Made by a program: the position numbers and the translations under genes. The notes under the pieces were generated by a model that saw only the letters and a list, made by a program, of their open reading frames with translations, made no database searches and had not been told where the DNA came from. Positions 21,956 to 32,212 of a DNA stretch of 64,000 nt are shown one piece after another. The stretch's first letter is position 1, and each line of letters starts with the position of its first letter. Origin of the DNA: Evernia prunastri (taxonomy: Eukaryota; Ascomycota; Lecanoromycetes; Lecanorales; Parmeliaceae); contig NKYR01000008.1 of assembly GCA_003184365.1 (NCBI GenBank), forward strand, positions 372,001 through 436,000, given 5' to 3'.

Positions 21956-22831
21956 ATGGCTGCATGCATTACGATCGAGGAGTGCGAGCATAGCCTCGCT
22001 TCGCCATGCTCGCAGGTGGGCTGCCTGCATGCATCAGCAGTGGTAACAACAACTCAGCGTGGCGAGCGTGAGCAAGGAAGTAACACAGTTACAAGCTCGT
22101 CACCGGTTGATCCGACAACAGCACCCTTACCGGATGTGAACCAATATGAAATGCCAGATCTACTGTCGCAAGGAAGAACCTCCTCAGATACAGGCCTTCT
22201 AACGCTTAATTCCACGAGGGCATTCCTATCGAATTTCAAACCATATGAAATCCCCGATCCGCTCTCGAAATGTTCGGCTGCGGCTTCCTCGACTTCGAAA
22301 GGGGATACCGGACATCCAACGAAGGGCAACGGCGATGAGAAACCCTGGGAACGCGAGCCGGACAAATACGTCATGATGAAATCCCATCGTCCCGCCTACG
22401 ACAATGATTTCAAATTCCATATCTTCATAACCGAATACCCAATTCTGATAACCAACCTCCGCCCCGTGGAGCAGATGATCGCCTACGACGCCATGCTGTT
22501 GCAAGCCCGGGCGTGCAAGATCCCAGAATACTACACCTTGCACTTGTCGCATCTTGTCCTCATTCAAAAGGCTATTGCCAATGAAGAGGAATTCATTGAC
22601 GAGTTGAGAGAGGAGCTTACGGAGTGGAGAAGGATGTCGGTAGGACTTATGATAGAGCAGAGCAGGAGGAAGAGGGCGAAGGAGGCGTTCGGGGCGCTTC
22701 AGAAGGCGTCCAAGTCCAGGGAGAGGTTTAGGGCGTGGGAGAGGGGCGTGGTGATGTTGGTGGAGAGATGCGAGGGGATTCTTCAGCTGGAGGAGGGCTT
22801 TAAATCCGTTGAGTGGCGGAAGAGGGCGTGA
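21956..22831 (+). CDS. hypothetical protein, paralogue of the gene at 24.9-26.2 kb
   Basis: The protein has 291 residues from the first ATG. The N-terminal half is Ser/Thr-rich and disordered-looking, with two related short motifs, NQYEMPDLLSQ and KPYEIPDPLSK. The C-terminal half is charged and helical. It contains YPILITNLRPVEQMIAYDAM, then an Arg/Lys/Glu-rich helix and a closing segment VMLVERCEGILQLEEGF. The C-terminal part aligns loosely with the protein encoded at 24946-26169 (WPIKISTLGPVGQFLAYQTL ... VLIGKCEVRLQE). I do not recognise a characterised family. The N-terminal start could be later in the frame. Confidence 0.55.
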   Translation: MAACITIEECEHSLASPCSQVGCLHASAVVTTTQRGEREQGSNTVTSSSPVDPTTAPLPDVNQYEMPDLLSQGRTSSDTGLLTLNSTRAFLSNFKPYEIPDPLSKCSAAASSTSKGDTGHPTKGNGDEKPWEREPDKYVMMKSHRPAYDNDFKFHIFITEYPILITNLRPVEQMIAYDAMLLQARACKIPEYYTLHLSHLVLIQKAIANEEEFIDELREELTEWRRMSVGLMIEQSRRKRAKEAFGALQKASKSRERFRAWERGVVMLVERCEGILQLEEGFKSVEWRKRA

Positions 22832-24945
22832 GGAGGGAATCTGTGGGCAGACGTGTTTGTCGAGGAGTTGCATGCCCTAGACCTAATTGGAACGCATGCA
22901 CTCTTGTTTGGATGTATTCATGGGCTAGAGCCTGAGTGGAGCGACCGATGCGTATATGTCAGGCAGTGTATCTGATATTGTTGTAGGTCAGAAATATATA
23001 ACTCAAACGTGACACCGTGTCGGTGTACTTGGAAGGAACAGGCTATTTTGCTTACTCAAACCGCTCAAGCTGCCAATATTTCCTTATTTTTAAATGCCTT
23101 TATTTTTTGGACTTCGAAATTGACCAGGGAAGAAAAAGCGGTCTCAGATGAGGTGTTAGACATTTGCCGTAGCAAGATAATAGATCAAGTCGAAAGCATA
23201 ACTATCCTCCAGGTATGAGTGCATGTCCAATGGTAATAGGGAGAGGAAAGGATGGGACGTTGCCAAACGAGGACCTGCAGGTGACATTTCCGCGTAATGG
23301 AGAGCAAGAACAATCACCACGTCGTATATGGACGGACTAGCGGCTTAAGCATTGAGAGGGTGTCATTGTTGATGTGAAGAAGTAATGATCACTGTGGGCT
23401 AGATGAAATTGATTTGAACAGGGACACCCGAATTTTGAGCAGGAGACTTCGGCTGCTCCTAGTCTTGGTGTAGTGCAAGCAATCATTGAGGTACCTTATT
23501 CATGGGTCCCTTCAGCATCGCCAGCTGCATATACGGTAGACCCTTCAATGCAATACTTCCATATTCGAGAGATTTTCGTGGCTTGGGAAGCATTCAAAAA
23601 GCCTAGTGTCTAGGCAAGCACGATCGAAATCCCTCAATTCTTCTGAGACGAGGGAGTTGACGCTCAAGACTTGAAACTATTCCGACTGCCGGAGGAACTT
23701 TTCATTCAAATCTCGACCTTCGTCTTCAAGCTCGATAGCACTTCTCATGCAATGCGTCCCTGACCTACGATCTAGCTTGAAGCTTCATTGCAGGCTGCCA
23801 GCCAAGCCGGTCTGCGTACTGCCAATGTGCACAAGATCTATCGCACTTGATCGTCTTCTTAAATGTGTCTGGTAGGTATGTGGACATGAGATTATCTTCG
23901 TGCTTAAGACCTCGCGAATTTGGTGTGATATGCCCACATGAGTGTTTTTACCAATGCTTGCTGTCGATATAGCAAAATCTCACGCCAATTTTTGACAGCT
24001 CTCCGGATCAAAAACAAATATCTACCTTATCATACACACACCATCATCATCGTTATCCGACAGAATCGCAAGATTCATCGCTCCAAACCGCGCAAACTGC
24101 TAGCCTCGCCCGCAGCAAGAACAAATATTGCCCGCACCGTCGCTGGCGTTCTGGGTCCCCCACCCAGATGGCATACTCTCCCCATGAACCAACGATGCCG
24201 AATGAGACGCTTGGATATGCTGTCTCTTACCGACGAAAGAGATGATTTGGATGCTGAAGATTCGCATATAAGAGAACATTACAGAGGAGATTAGGAGCGC
24301 ATTGAGAAGAGGGGAAGCGACTTCGGGATAGACTCTGTAGAGCTTTGATGGATTAAGGAAGAGGCATGCTAAGTATTGGGGCATATTAGAGGTCATTGAT
24401 GCCAGCAGATATGGAATGGAAAGAAATATATAATGACGGAGAGAGGAGAGTGAACGGTTCTGGGGGAAGACTTGATCCAAAAAGTGTGGAAAAGCTACAC
24501 AAAAGAGCTGCCTGGCTCGTGACGTGGTGGCGGCTTGTCTCCATACGCAAACGGCTACTGCATTTGGTAATATTCCTGCTGTGGCTAAGCTGTTTATCAC
24601 GTCGAGTAAAGGACAGCTAGTCGACGAATCTACGACAAGCCGCTATCAATGAGACCCACTCAACAACTTGCGAGGGTTTTATCACGCCTTCCGCTCCCCC
24701 TTTTTTTTATTTTTTTATTTTTTTATTTTTTTATTTTTCTAATCCTCGACGCTATCGTCATATATGCTCTGTATGGTCAAACTCGGAAATGATTCCCGCT
24801 CGAGAGCCAAATCTTTCTGCTCTCGCGAGTGAGCAGAATCAATGAGGCAGAGATATCGGAGTTGAAGACCAAGTTCCAGCTTTTCTGAAAAAAAGAAAGA
24901 AAAAAATTGTCTTCGAGGCTAAGCTTTCTCAAACCTTGGGAAAAG
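22832..24945. other. intergenic with an F-box-like remnant and a T7A microsatellite
   Basis: No intact gene is seen in 2.1 kb. At about 23668-23763 (+) a short frame reads DLKLFRLPEELFIQISTFVFK before a stop. This has the LPxEL...I pattern of F-box/2EXR domains and looks like a gene remnant. At 24701-24738 is a perfect 8-bp tandem repeat (TTTTTTTA). Confidence 0.4.
24701..24738 (+). repeat. microsatellite (TTTTTTTA)n
   Basis: Nearly five tandem copies of an unusual 8-bp unit lie in the intergenic region upstream of the hypothetical gene at 24.9 kb. Read on the other strand it is poly(dA) broken by T every eighth base. Confidence 0.9.
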
Positions 24946-26169
24946 ATGGGACCAGTTTTCAACCGCACATATGATAGTGGGAAATTGCCTCGCTCTTCTC
25001 ATCTTGAAACCGTAGACCCTTGCATGTCTTGCCCTCTGTGCTTCTGTTTTTCGAATCTTCGTATTGTTGCCTTCAGATCGCACAGCACAGTGTCAACGAA
25101 ATACTTCTACCAACACCCAAAATTTTGCCGCCGATATCATCAACACAGCTTGAGTTGTGGCCACCAGGTCTGTTTGTTTAATCCGTATCCCGAAGGACGA
25201 CAGTTTCGCTTTAACACAAAGGTCCACACTAAAGCCAAAATGCGCGAGACTGCTTTGCTCGAAGGAGAACAGCACCGGCGCAAACGGTTGTACCAGACAT
25301 ACCTAGTGAATATTATTAAGACAACGTTTCTTTTAACGAGCATGTCCGAATCATCTTCTTGTTTGCTCACGAGCATATTCATAAAAGCGGTAGCGAGAGC
25401 AACTGCACTGAGATTAGGACTGGTCAATTGTCCCTTGCTATGGCAAAGCGGGCGGGATGGATGGTTTTTGGGTAAAAGGTACATAATGTTGAAGAATTCG
25501 AAGACTCGAAGAATGAGGAAGGTCGAAATCCGCAATTGGCCCATCAAAATTTCTACTCTGGGGCCCGTAGGACAGTTCCTTGCGTATCAAACTCTCCTCA
25601 AGACCGCCAGACTCGAGCAAGTTGCCGCATACTACAGACTTCATTGCGAGGATCTCGACCTTGTCCGTTGCCACATTGCTTGCGACTCGATCGTTCACCG
25701 AAAGAATGACGAGCATATCCGACACGTAGTTCCGTTCCTCTTTTCTTGTCGGGAGAAGATCGCCCAGACGTCAAAAGTGGAAGAAGCGGCGTGCGTGGTT
25801 TTATTTCTGCGTGCACACTTCAGGCAGCGAGCGGGAAAGCGAGCTTTCGCGAGAGGATTGGAAGTGTTGATTGGGAAATGTGAGGTTCGACTGCAGGAGA
25901 GTCAGAACTTCACACCAGCGGATTGGCGATCTTATCGCGAGAGACCGAGGTGGGTCGATGGTCGGAGAGGTTGGACCGGTTTGAGGCCGGAAGAAGTGGT
26001 CGTCCGTGCCGTCAAAAGCGAGGGAATTGGCTCCGAGGACGAGGAGCAAAAGAAGTGTATGGCGGAACTGAGGGCTCGGTATGCGAGGTTTTTCCCGCGA
26101 GGAGCGGATAGGAGACTTGGAGAGGATAGAGGAGTCGGAGAGGTTATTTTCTGGGCAGGCGGCGCTTAG
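24946..26169 (+). CDS. hypothetical protein, paralogue of the gene at 22 kb
   Basis: The open frame gives 407 residues from the first ATG. The first ~180 residues are not convincing as protein, so the real start may be downstream, for example at 25486 (MLKNSKTRRMRKVEIRNW), or an intron may be hidden. The reliable part contains NWPIKISTLGPVGQFLAYQTLL. A charged helical region and VLIGKCEVRLQESQNF follow, then a C-terminal extension with WRSYRERPRW and an acidic/basic tail. It aligns loosely with the C-terminal half of the 21956-22831 product in the same orientation, suggesting an old tandem duplication. No known domain is recognised. Confidence 0.5.
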   Translation: MGPVFNRTYDSGKLPRSSHLETVDPCMSCPLCFCFSNLRIVAFRSHSTVSTKYFYQHPKFCRRYHQHSLSCGHQVCLFNPYPEGRQFRFNTKVHTKAKMRETALLEGEQHRRKRLYQTYLVNIIKTTFLLTSMSESSSCLLTSIFIKAVARATALRLGLVNCPLLWQSGRDGWFLGKRYIMLKNSKTRRMRKVEIRNWPIKISTLGPVGQFLAYQTLLKTARLEQVAAYYRLHCEDLDLVRCHIACDSIVHRKNDEHIRHVVPFLFSCREKIAQTSKVEEAACVVLFLRAHFRQRAGKRAFARGLEVLIGKCEVRLQESQNFTPADWRSYRERPRWVDGRRGWTGLRPEEVVVRAVKSEGIGSEDEEQKKCMAELRARYARFFPRGADRRLGEDRGVGEVIFWAGGA

Positions 26170-27745
26170 CAGGCGAAGGCGACTTTCTAAAAGACTTTTG
26201 GTTTAAGTATTTGAACGAGTATGGCAGGGGTTCGTTAGGATACATTTGGAGAAGGTACATGATACTTTCAGGATTAGGGCCAGGCGTCAGATCAATGTCT
26301 ATACATAGTATACTTGAAAGCGCGAGTGGACAACACTCGTCTGACGGCAGTAATGAATAAAAGGATGAGGCAGAGTAGCAGAAGGCCATGATGTTGTGTC
26401 AAAGTGATCTCAAAATGGCCTTGCATTTGTTGAATGGGAATGGCCCATTGTCATGGGTCCGCTTGCCGCCGAGATAAAGGTGCAGAGTGCAAGATTGTGG
26501 ATCTCTACCTAATCTCGCTGTGCGGCACTTCAGATTGGGCGGTGAGCCTCAACAATCTTTCCATATCCTTTCTACACTTTGAACTTTCATATTATTATCA
26601 CTGTCTCCAGCATTCTCTACCCATAAAAAAAACATTTGTTTCTTTCTTCTCACTTCTCTGCTACCGAACGTCCAGCTGGTGGTGGTGGTGCTGGTGTTGG
26701 CGCGACCCCCAAAGGCCAAGATGATAGAATCCTCGGCCGCCCCAACGGGGAGAGCGCGTTCATCGACAACGACATATTCCATGAGCAATGTTAGTCGAGA
26801 CATTTTCCTTTCTACTTGGTCTTTCTCTTTTTTTCGTTTCGCGTCTTCTTCTTCAATTCTGCCCAATCCATCAATTCGTACCATGGTGAATGCACTCCGA
26901 AACAATATCTCCACGGATTTGGATGCTCCTGCCTTCCACGGATCAGGGTGAATACGGTTTCCAAGAGGAGGTCCTTCATCCGACGAGGAATGACTACTAG
27001 GCTCTTCAAGCACATGGATGGATCCAAATCTTTGGGTTGTGTCTCTCATTCTGGGCTTTCCCACTGGTGCTCGATGGTGGCTTTGATTGGAAGCCAGCAC
27101 ATTGGCACGCCGACAGGACCGTTTGTGCTGTTTAATTACCGTTCACAACTGGATTGGAATGCCAATGAAGCCAGAATCCTCGAGAATCGCCTGCCTCCTG
27201 CCTTGCAGTGGGCATTTATATCGTCTCGGACAGAAAGGAGGATCCAATCATCCAAACCATGGGGCCTTTTCTCGCTTCATTGAGGGTTAACCCTTCCACT
27301 TGCGGGATAAATTCATCAGGACAGGACAGAAGTGTGGAATAGAGTTTTTGGAACCATTTTCGTCATAATGCGAATTGTTTACGGAAACTTGGCTGGTCAC
27401 GGGTGTCCAGAAGGGGCATTACGGGCATTACGGAAGATACTCCGCAGGGATCGGAAGCAATTGCTTCTCTTCTCAATTCTTCAATCTCTCTCAGCCACCA
27501 AAGAATTCGAAAAGAAAGAAATTGCTCTCCATGCCTCCTGCCTTCTGCCACCAACCCTTCTTGCTATACAAGCCCAGCTTTCTCTACACTCTTCTCTCAT
27601 CACATCTGGCTTGCTTGCATGGCCTGGTCCTGCATTCTCCCACCTGTCACAACCATTTATCCGTACATTGCTCATCCACCTGTCCCATCTTCTTTCATAA
27701 CACTCCGTACCACGTCAAGCACGAGACCAGCGTCAACCAGCCATC
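26170..27745. other. intergenic, long 5' region of the PFK2 gene
   Basis: Open frames occur on both strands (up to 183 codons, minus strand, 26549-27100) but they overlap and show no motif. The last 250 bases upstream of 27746 are pyrimidine-rich, consistent with a promoter and leader. I see no reliable gene. Confidence 0.4.
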
Positions 27746-29186
27746 ATGGCTATCCCAGGCAATCAGACTAACCTGCAAGGGGTACAGGTCGAAGATACCC
27801 GAATCGTGGTGGTCATGGTTGGTCTGCCCGCGAGAGGCAAGAGCCTGATAGCTCAGAAAGGTGTGTGGCCCTCCTACCCTGACATTTGGCACGTGCTGAA
27901 GCTGACAGTAGACACCTGAACCAGTCGTTCGTTACCTGGGATGGCTTTCTATCCGCGCCAAGACCTTCAATGTCGGCTCCTACCGCCGACAGGACACTCC
28001 ACAGCCCACCGCCGACTTCTTCGATACATCCAATAAAGACGGCGAACGGATGAGGCATGCTGCCGCCGAAGCCGCGGTGAAGGATATGCTCAAGTGGTTC
28101 AAGACGGAAGGGGGAATTGTCGCCATACTGGATGCTACAAATTCTACAAAGGCTCGGAGACGATGGGTACGTCAACGCTGTGACGCCAACGGCATCGAGA
28201 CGCTTTATGTGGAGTCGAAATGTGATTCCGAGGAGACCATCATGGCAAATATCATGGAGGTCAAGACCACATCGCCCGACTACCAAGGCCAAGACCCAGA
28301 AGAAGCTGCAATGGACTTTCGGAAGCGGATACGGAATTACGAGAAAGTTTACGAGACGATCGATGAGGATGAAAAGGACTTGACGTATGTGAAGCTGATT
28401 GATGTGGGCAAGCAAGTCATCATAAATCAGATTAAAGACTACCTGCAAAGCCGAGTCGTCTACTATCTCATGAACCTTCACATCCGTCCTCGTTCAATCT
28501 GGCTATCAAGAGTATCCCTCCCATTTCCTTCCCGGCTTTCAGCTCTCTCACTAACACCTATCTAGCACGGAGAATCTGAATACAACCTCTCTGGCAAAAT
28601 TGGTGGAGACTCCGACATCTCCGAACGCGGCGAGCTCTACGCCCGTGCGCTGCCTGACCTCGTCGCTTCCTCCGTCGGTGACGGCCGCCAGCTTACAATC
28701 TGGACCTCTACCCTCAAACGCACCAACCAAACAGCTCGATTCCTCGCCGCGTCCCCAAAAGGCTACCACAAGCTCGAATGGAAGGCACTCGACGAACTCG
28801 ACTCGGGCGTCTGCGATGGCCTCACCTACCAAGAGATTGCGGACCGCTACCCCGAAGACTTCCGAGCGAGGGACGACGACAAATACAACTACCGCTACCG
28901 GGGCGGGGAATCCTACCGCGACGTGGTCATCCGGCTCGAGCCCATCATCATGGAGCTGGAACGCAGCGAGAACATCCTCATCGTGACGCACCAGGCCGTG
29001 CTGCGGTGCATCTACGCGTACTACATGAACGTGGCGCAGGAGCAGAGCCCCTGGATGGAGGTGCCGCTGCACACGCTGATCAAGCTGACCCCGAGGGCGT
29101 ACAGCACGGAGGAGCAGCGCTTCAAGGCGAATATCCCGGCCGTGAGCACGTTTAGAAGTAAGGGGAGCACGGCGAAACATCAGTGA
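27746..29186 (+). CDS. 6-phosphofructo-2-kinase / fructose-2,6-bisphosphatase
   Basis: This cytosolic enzyme makes and probably breaks down fructose 2,6-bisphosphate, the activator of phosphofructokinase and inhibitor of gluconeogenesis. There are three exons: 27746-27860, 27925-28511 and 28566-29186, giving 440 residues. The kinase half has the Walker A loop GLPARGKS (residues 26-33), split from VVRYLGWLSIRAKTF by intron 1. The family segments SYRR, LDATNSTKARR and VESKCD follow. The bisphosphatase half starts at the second splice junction, which falls inside the catalytic RHGESE motif (Arg234/His235). It retains ELDSGVCDGLTYQEI and VTHQAVLRCIYAYY. All phosphatase residues I can check are present, so a bifunctional enzyme is likely. 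The short N-terminus lacks the long regulatory extension of yeast Pfk26. Confidence 0.93.
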
Positions 29187-29711
29187 CCGGGCCGGATGTT
29201 GGAGGCAGAGATGGAAGGCTTGCTTGGGCTTTTGATTGGATTGTGGGAGATGTGGTGAAGGGGGAAAAAAGAAGGGGGAGGGGGAACCTAGCGTTATTGG
29301 ATGGACGAGATGAATAGCTGTGGAGTCCTTGGTAAACCAGCGCTTACATGGATTTCTTCATGGCTGGCACATATGGATGGGATAGGTGACGGCGGCGGAG
29401 TATGGCCGTGGCAAGATTTGGCCTTGGAAGAATTATCATCCTTTGATCGGAATGCCAGGTGGAGCCAGTTGCGGAAATACTAGATAGAGCCAGCTCAACT
29501 GGTAGATTTTTAAAATAGAGTAGGTGAATCGCTTGAACCATGTTTCTGTTTCACTCTCTAGTCTTGGGTATAGCTGTCTTTTCTAGATGTAAATGTAATG
29601 TGTGTAACATCTCGCCGGTCCATGCACCTTGATATCCTGACTTTAATATCTCCTCCCTACCTCGCCCATGACTACCTCGCCCCCTCTCCATCTCCCCATC
29701 TTGCGTCCTCC
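29187..29711. other. intergenic between convergent genes
   Basis: These are the 3' flanks of the PFK2 gene (+) and the ABC transporter gene (-). I see nothing else. Confidence 0.5.
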
Positions 29712-31865
29712 CTACCTCGCCCCCTCCAACTCCGCAACCCGCCTCTCCATCTCCTCCACCCTTCGCAGCCTCAGCTCGAGCTCCTCCTTCTCGTCCTCGA
29801 GCCGCAACCGCCTCTCCGCGTCCAACGGGCCGAAGAAATACCCGCCCTTGCCGTCGAACTGCAGGATCCAGCCGTGGTGGCGCCACAGGCTGCGGCGGTG
29901 GGAGACGGTCATGAGCGTCACGCCGAGCGCTTTCGCCGTGTCGTACATGGCGCGTTCGACCTCGAGCGGGACGGACGAGGTGCACTCGTCCAGGATGGCG
30001 TAGCGGGGCGCGTGGTAGAAGAGGCGGGCCATGGCGACGCGCTGCTGAAGGCCCGCCGAGAGGGACGCGGTCCACTCGTCCTCGGCGTCCCAGCCGCCCG
30101 GGCGCGCGGCGAGGTGCCCGATGCCGACGGCGTCGAGCCAACGGGCAAGGTCCGCGTCCGTGACGCCCCGGGCGCGCATCTGCCGCAGGGAGTCCGGGTA
30201 CGTGACCTGCTGGCGCAGCGTCCCGCGCGAGAGATAGGGCCGCTGCGGGATGTAGAAGATGGACGAGTGCGGCGGTTTGCGGACGGTGCCGCCGCCGTGG
30301 ACGGGCCAGAGGCCGCCGAGGATGCGGAAGAGGGAGGATTTGCCGCAGCCGTTGGGGCCGACGATGAGGAGGTGCGCCCCCGGGCGCACGCTGAAGGAGA
30401 GGGAGGGGACGAGCGTGTCGCCGTTCGGGGAGACGATGGGCACGGCGGTGAATTCGATCGAGTCGCTTTCGATGACGGTGCCTCGGCTTTTGAGGAGGGA
30501 TACGTTTGAGGAGGAGGAGGAGGAGGAGGAGGAGGAGATGAGGTTCTTTTCGAAGTGGCCGGATTGGATGTCGTCGATTACTGCGAGGAGGGTGGCGACG
30601 CGGGAGGTGTAGCCGGCCAGTTCGGTGATTTCTTTGTAGGAGAACATGACGCGGCCGACGGCGTCGGAGGAAGAGAGCAGCATGCGGCGGTTCGTCACGA
30701 AACTCTCCGTTCGATCGCCCGTACCGTGTAGCGTCTGCCCCGGGATCTTGAAAAAGACGGGCACGCTGCATAGCATGAGGCCCAGAGCGCCCCAGAAGTA
30801 TTTGATGACAAAGTCTTCCATGACGCCGTGGTAGAGGCGCCGACGGAGTATGCGGTTGACGTGTTTGATCAGGGTGAAATAGCCTTTGTCCAGTGTGTCT
30901 TTTTCAGCTTCGTGCCCGTTGTAGAGTGCGATCTCCTCGCTGTAGTCGATTAGGCGTGAGTGCTGGAAGCGGAATTCACCCTCCAACCGTGCTTCTTCGG
31001 CCACATATTTTCCAAACGGAGGTGTCAGGGCGCGCATGACGTTGGCGGAGAGCTGGACGAGCAGACTCATGGCGAATAAGCCCTCTCCTCCGACTGATCT
31101 TGAGAGTGAATAGTTGTAGATTATAATGTCCAGTATCGGCTTCGCGAGATTCGAATATAGCTCCGCCAAACTGTTCGAGAACCTTGACACATCCACCGTG
31201 ATCAACTGATCTGCATTCTTTATCCGGTCGTCCAACGCACTAAGACTGTAAAATGTCATGTTGCTTAGATACCTCTGATGTAGATATGTCGTAAGTCGAC
31301 TCCGATACTGCAACGCCAGCTTGCATTGGTGGTATGACAGCATCGAATTCGTGAATGTGGCCGGCACCGCAATAACCATCCACCACACTATCCCTCTGAA
31401 AAACTCTTTCCCCTTCCCCCGTACCAGACTGCTGACGAGTTTCCCATCCAGTTCGGCCACATACAGACTGATCAACGTTCGTATGACCAGAAAGAAACTA
31501 TGGCTGATGACGAGCCGCAATTCCTTGCTCTTCCATCCTGGTATCACTATTTTGAGTAACCGCCATAGGTTCCGGAAGAACTCGCTGTTTAGCTCCACTC
31601 GTTTTCTGTTGCTGGCCGCCGATGAGGATGACGATGTGGAGCCGAAGCGCTGGGCGCGGAGGGTGGCTGCAGAGGCTGCGGCAGCTTTTTGCTCGGAGAC
31701 GGCAGAGCGGACGCGATTGATGAGGGCGAGAACGAGGGTTATGTAGACGGTACGGGAGATTTTGCGGCGGTGGGTTAGGTACAGTGTCGTTATGTTGGAG
31801 ATGAGTTGGGAGAGGGTTTTCTCCGAGAAGGCTGTGGGGAGGAAGAGCTTGGACTGTGCGGCCAT
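29712..31865 (-). CDS. peroxisomal ABC half-transporter (ABCD/PXA family)
   Basis: This is a 717-residue, intronless half-transporter of the adrenoleukodystrophy (ABCD) family, which imports long-chain acyl-CoA into peroxisomes for beta-oxidation as a dimer. The N-terminal half carries the membrane domain, with family-diagnostic NSMLSYHQCKLALQYRSRL and FRFQHSRLIDYSEEIALYNG. The nucleotide-binding domain has Walker A GPNGCGKSS, Walker B YAILDECTS and the H-loop region TLMTVSHR. The signature loop reads LSAGLQQR, where the family normally has LSGGEKQR; this is the one notable deviation. A polyserine run of ten residues from an AGG/TCC microsatellite sits between the two domains. Which of the two yeast subunits (Pxa1 or Pxa2) is the closer relative cannot be settled by eye. 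The gene lies downstream of a lipase-like gene on the same strand, which fits lipid use but may be chance. Confidence 0.92.
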   Translation of the reverse strand: MAAQSKLFLPTAFSEKTLSQLISNITTLYLTHRRKISRTVYITLVLALINRVRSAVSEQKAAAASAATLRAQRFGSTSSSSSAASNRKRVELNSEFFRNLWRLLKIVIPGWKSKELRLVISHSFFLVIRTLISLYVAELDGKLVSSLVRGKGKEFFRGIVWWMVIAVPATFTNSMLSYHQCKLALQYRSRLTTYLHQRYLSNMTFYSLSALDDRIKNADQLITVDVSRFSNSLAELYSNLAKPILDIIIYNYSLSRSVGGEGLFAMSLLVQLSANVMRALTPPFGKYVAEEARLEGEFRFQHSRLIDYSEEIALYNGHEAEKDTLDKGYFTLIKHVNRILRRRLYHGVMEDFVIKYFWGALGLMLCSVPVFFKIPGQTLHGTGDRTESFVTNRRMLLSSSDAVGRVMFSYKEITELAGYTSRVATLLAVIDDIQSGHFEKNLISSSSSSSSSSNVSLLKSRGTVIESDSIEFTAVPIVSPNGDTLVPSLSFSVRPGAHLLIVGPNGCGKSSLFRILGGLWPVHGGGTVRKPPHSSIFYIPQRPYLSRGTLRQQVTYPDSLRQMRARGVTDADLARWLDAVGIGHLAARPGGWDAEDEWTASLSAGLQQRVAMARLFYHAPRYAILDECTSSVPLEVERAMYDTAKALGVTLMTVSHRRSLWRHHGWILQFDGKGGYFFGPLDAERRLRLEDEKEELELRLRRVEEMERRVAELEGAR

Positions 31866-32212
31866 TGTGGCATATGCTTGTCAAAAGTGATGGTATCGGG
31901 AAGACTGGAATCCATAGAGGTCAAGGCGACTATGAAGGCTGTTGCGGACTCATAGAAGAATTTAGGAGTTGACTGTCGACTGTCGTTGGCAAACAAGCCG
32001 AGGCATCTACTTAGATCTGCTCCAAAATAAATACTTCGGATGGAACTTTTGATATTGAGCGTAGAATAACAGAATTTAATAATATACTCTTGCAGTCTCT
32101 TCTATCAAGTAAGGCGCTATGCAATACCCGCTGAATCGCTCAAAAGGCACAAATGCTGGAACGCCTTCCCGTTGGCCCCCAGATATGATTCTACACATAC
32201 CGCACACGACTC
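31866..32212. other. intergenic, promoter of the ABC transporter gene
   Basis: This is the short space between two genes in the same (minus) orientation. It must hold the ABC transporter promoter and the lipase gene's 3' end. No motif stands out. Confidence 0.45.

Noticed and set aside
26549..27100. 183-codon minus frame upstream of the PFK2 gene
   Set aside because: It overlaps comparable frames on the other strand, shows no domain and has a mixed composition; not enough to call a gene.
29598..30509. 303-codon + frame and several long minus frames (up to 406 codons) over the ABC transporter
   Set aside because: They are shadows in GC-rich codons of a gene with unmistakable ABC motifs; composition is Arg/Pro/His or Glu/Asp/Arg-rich without family features.
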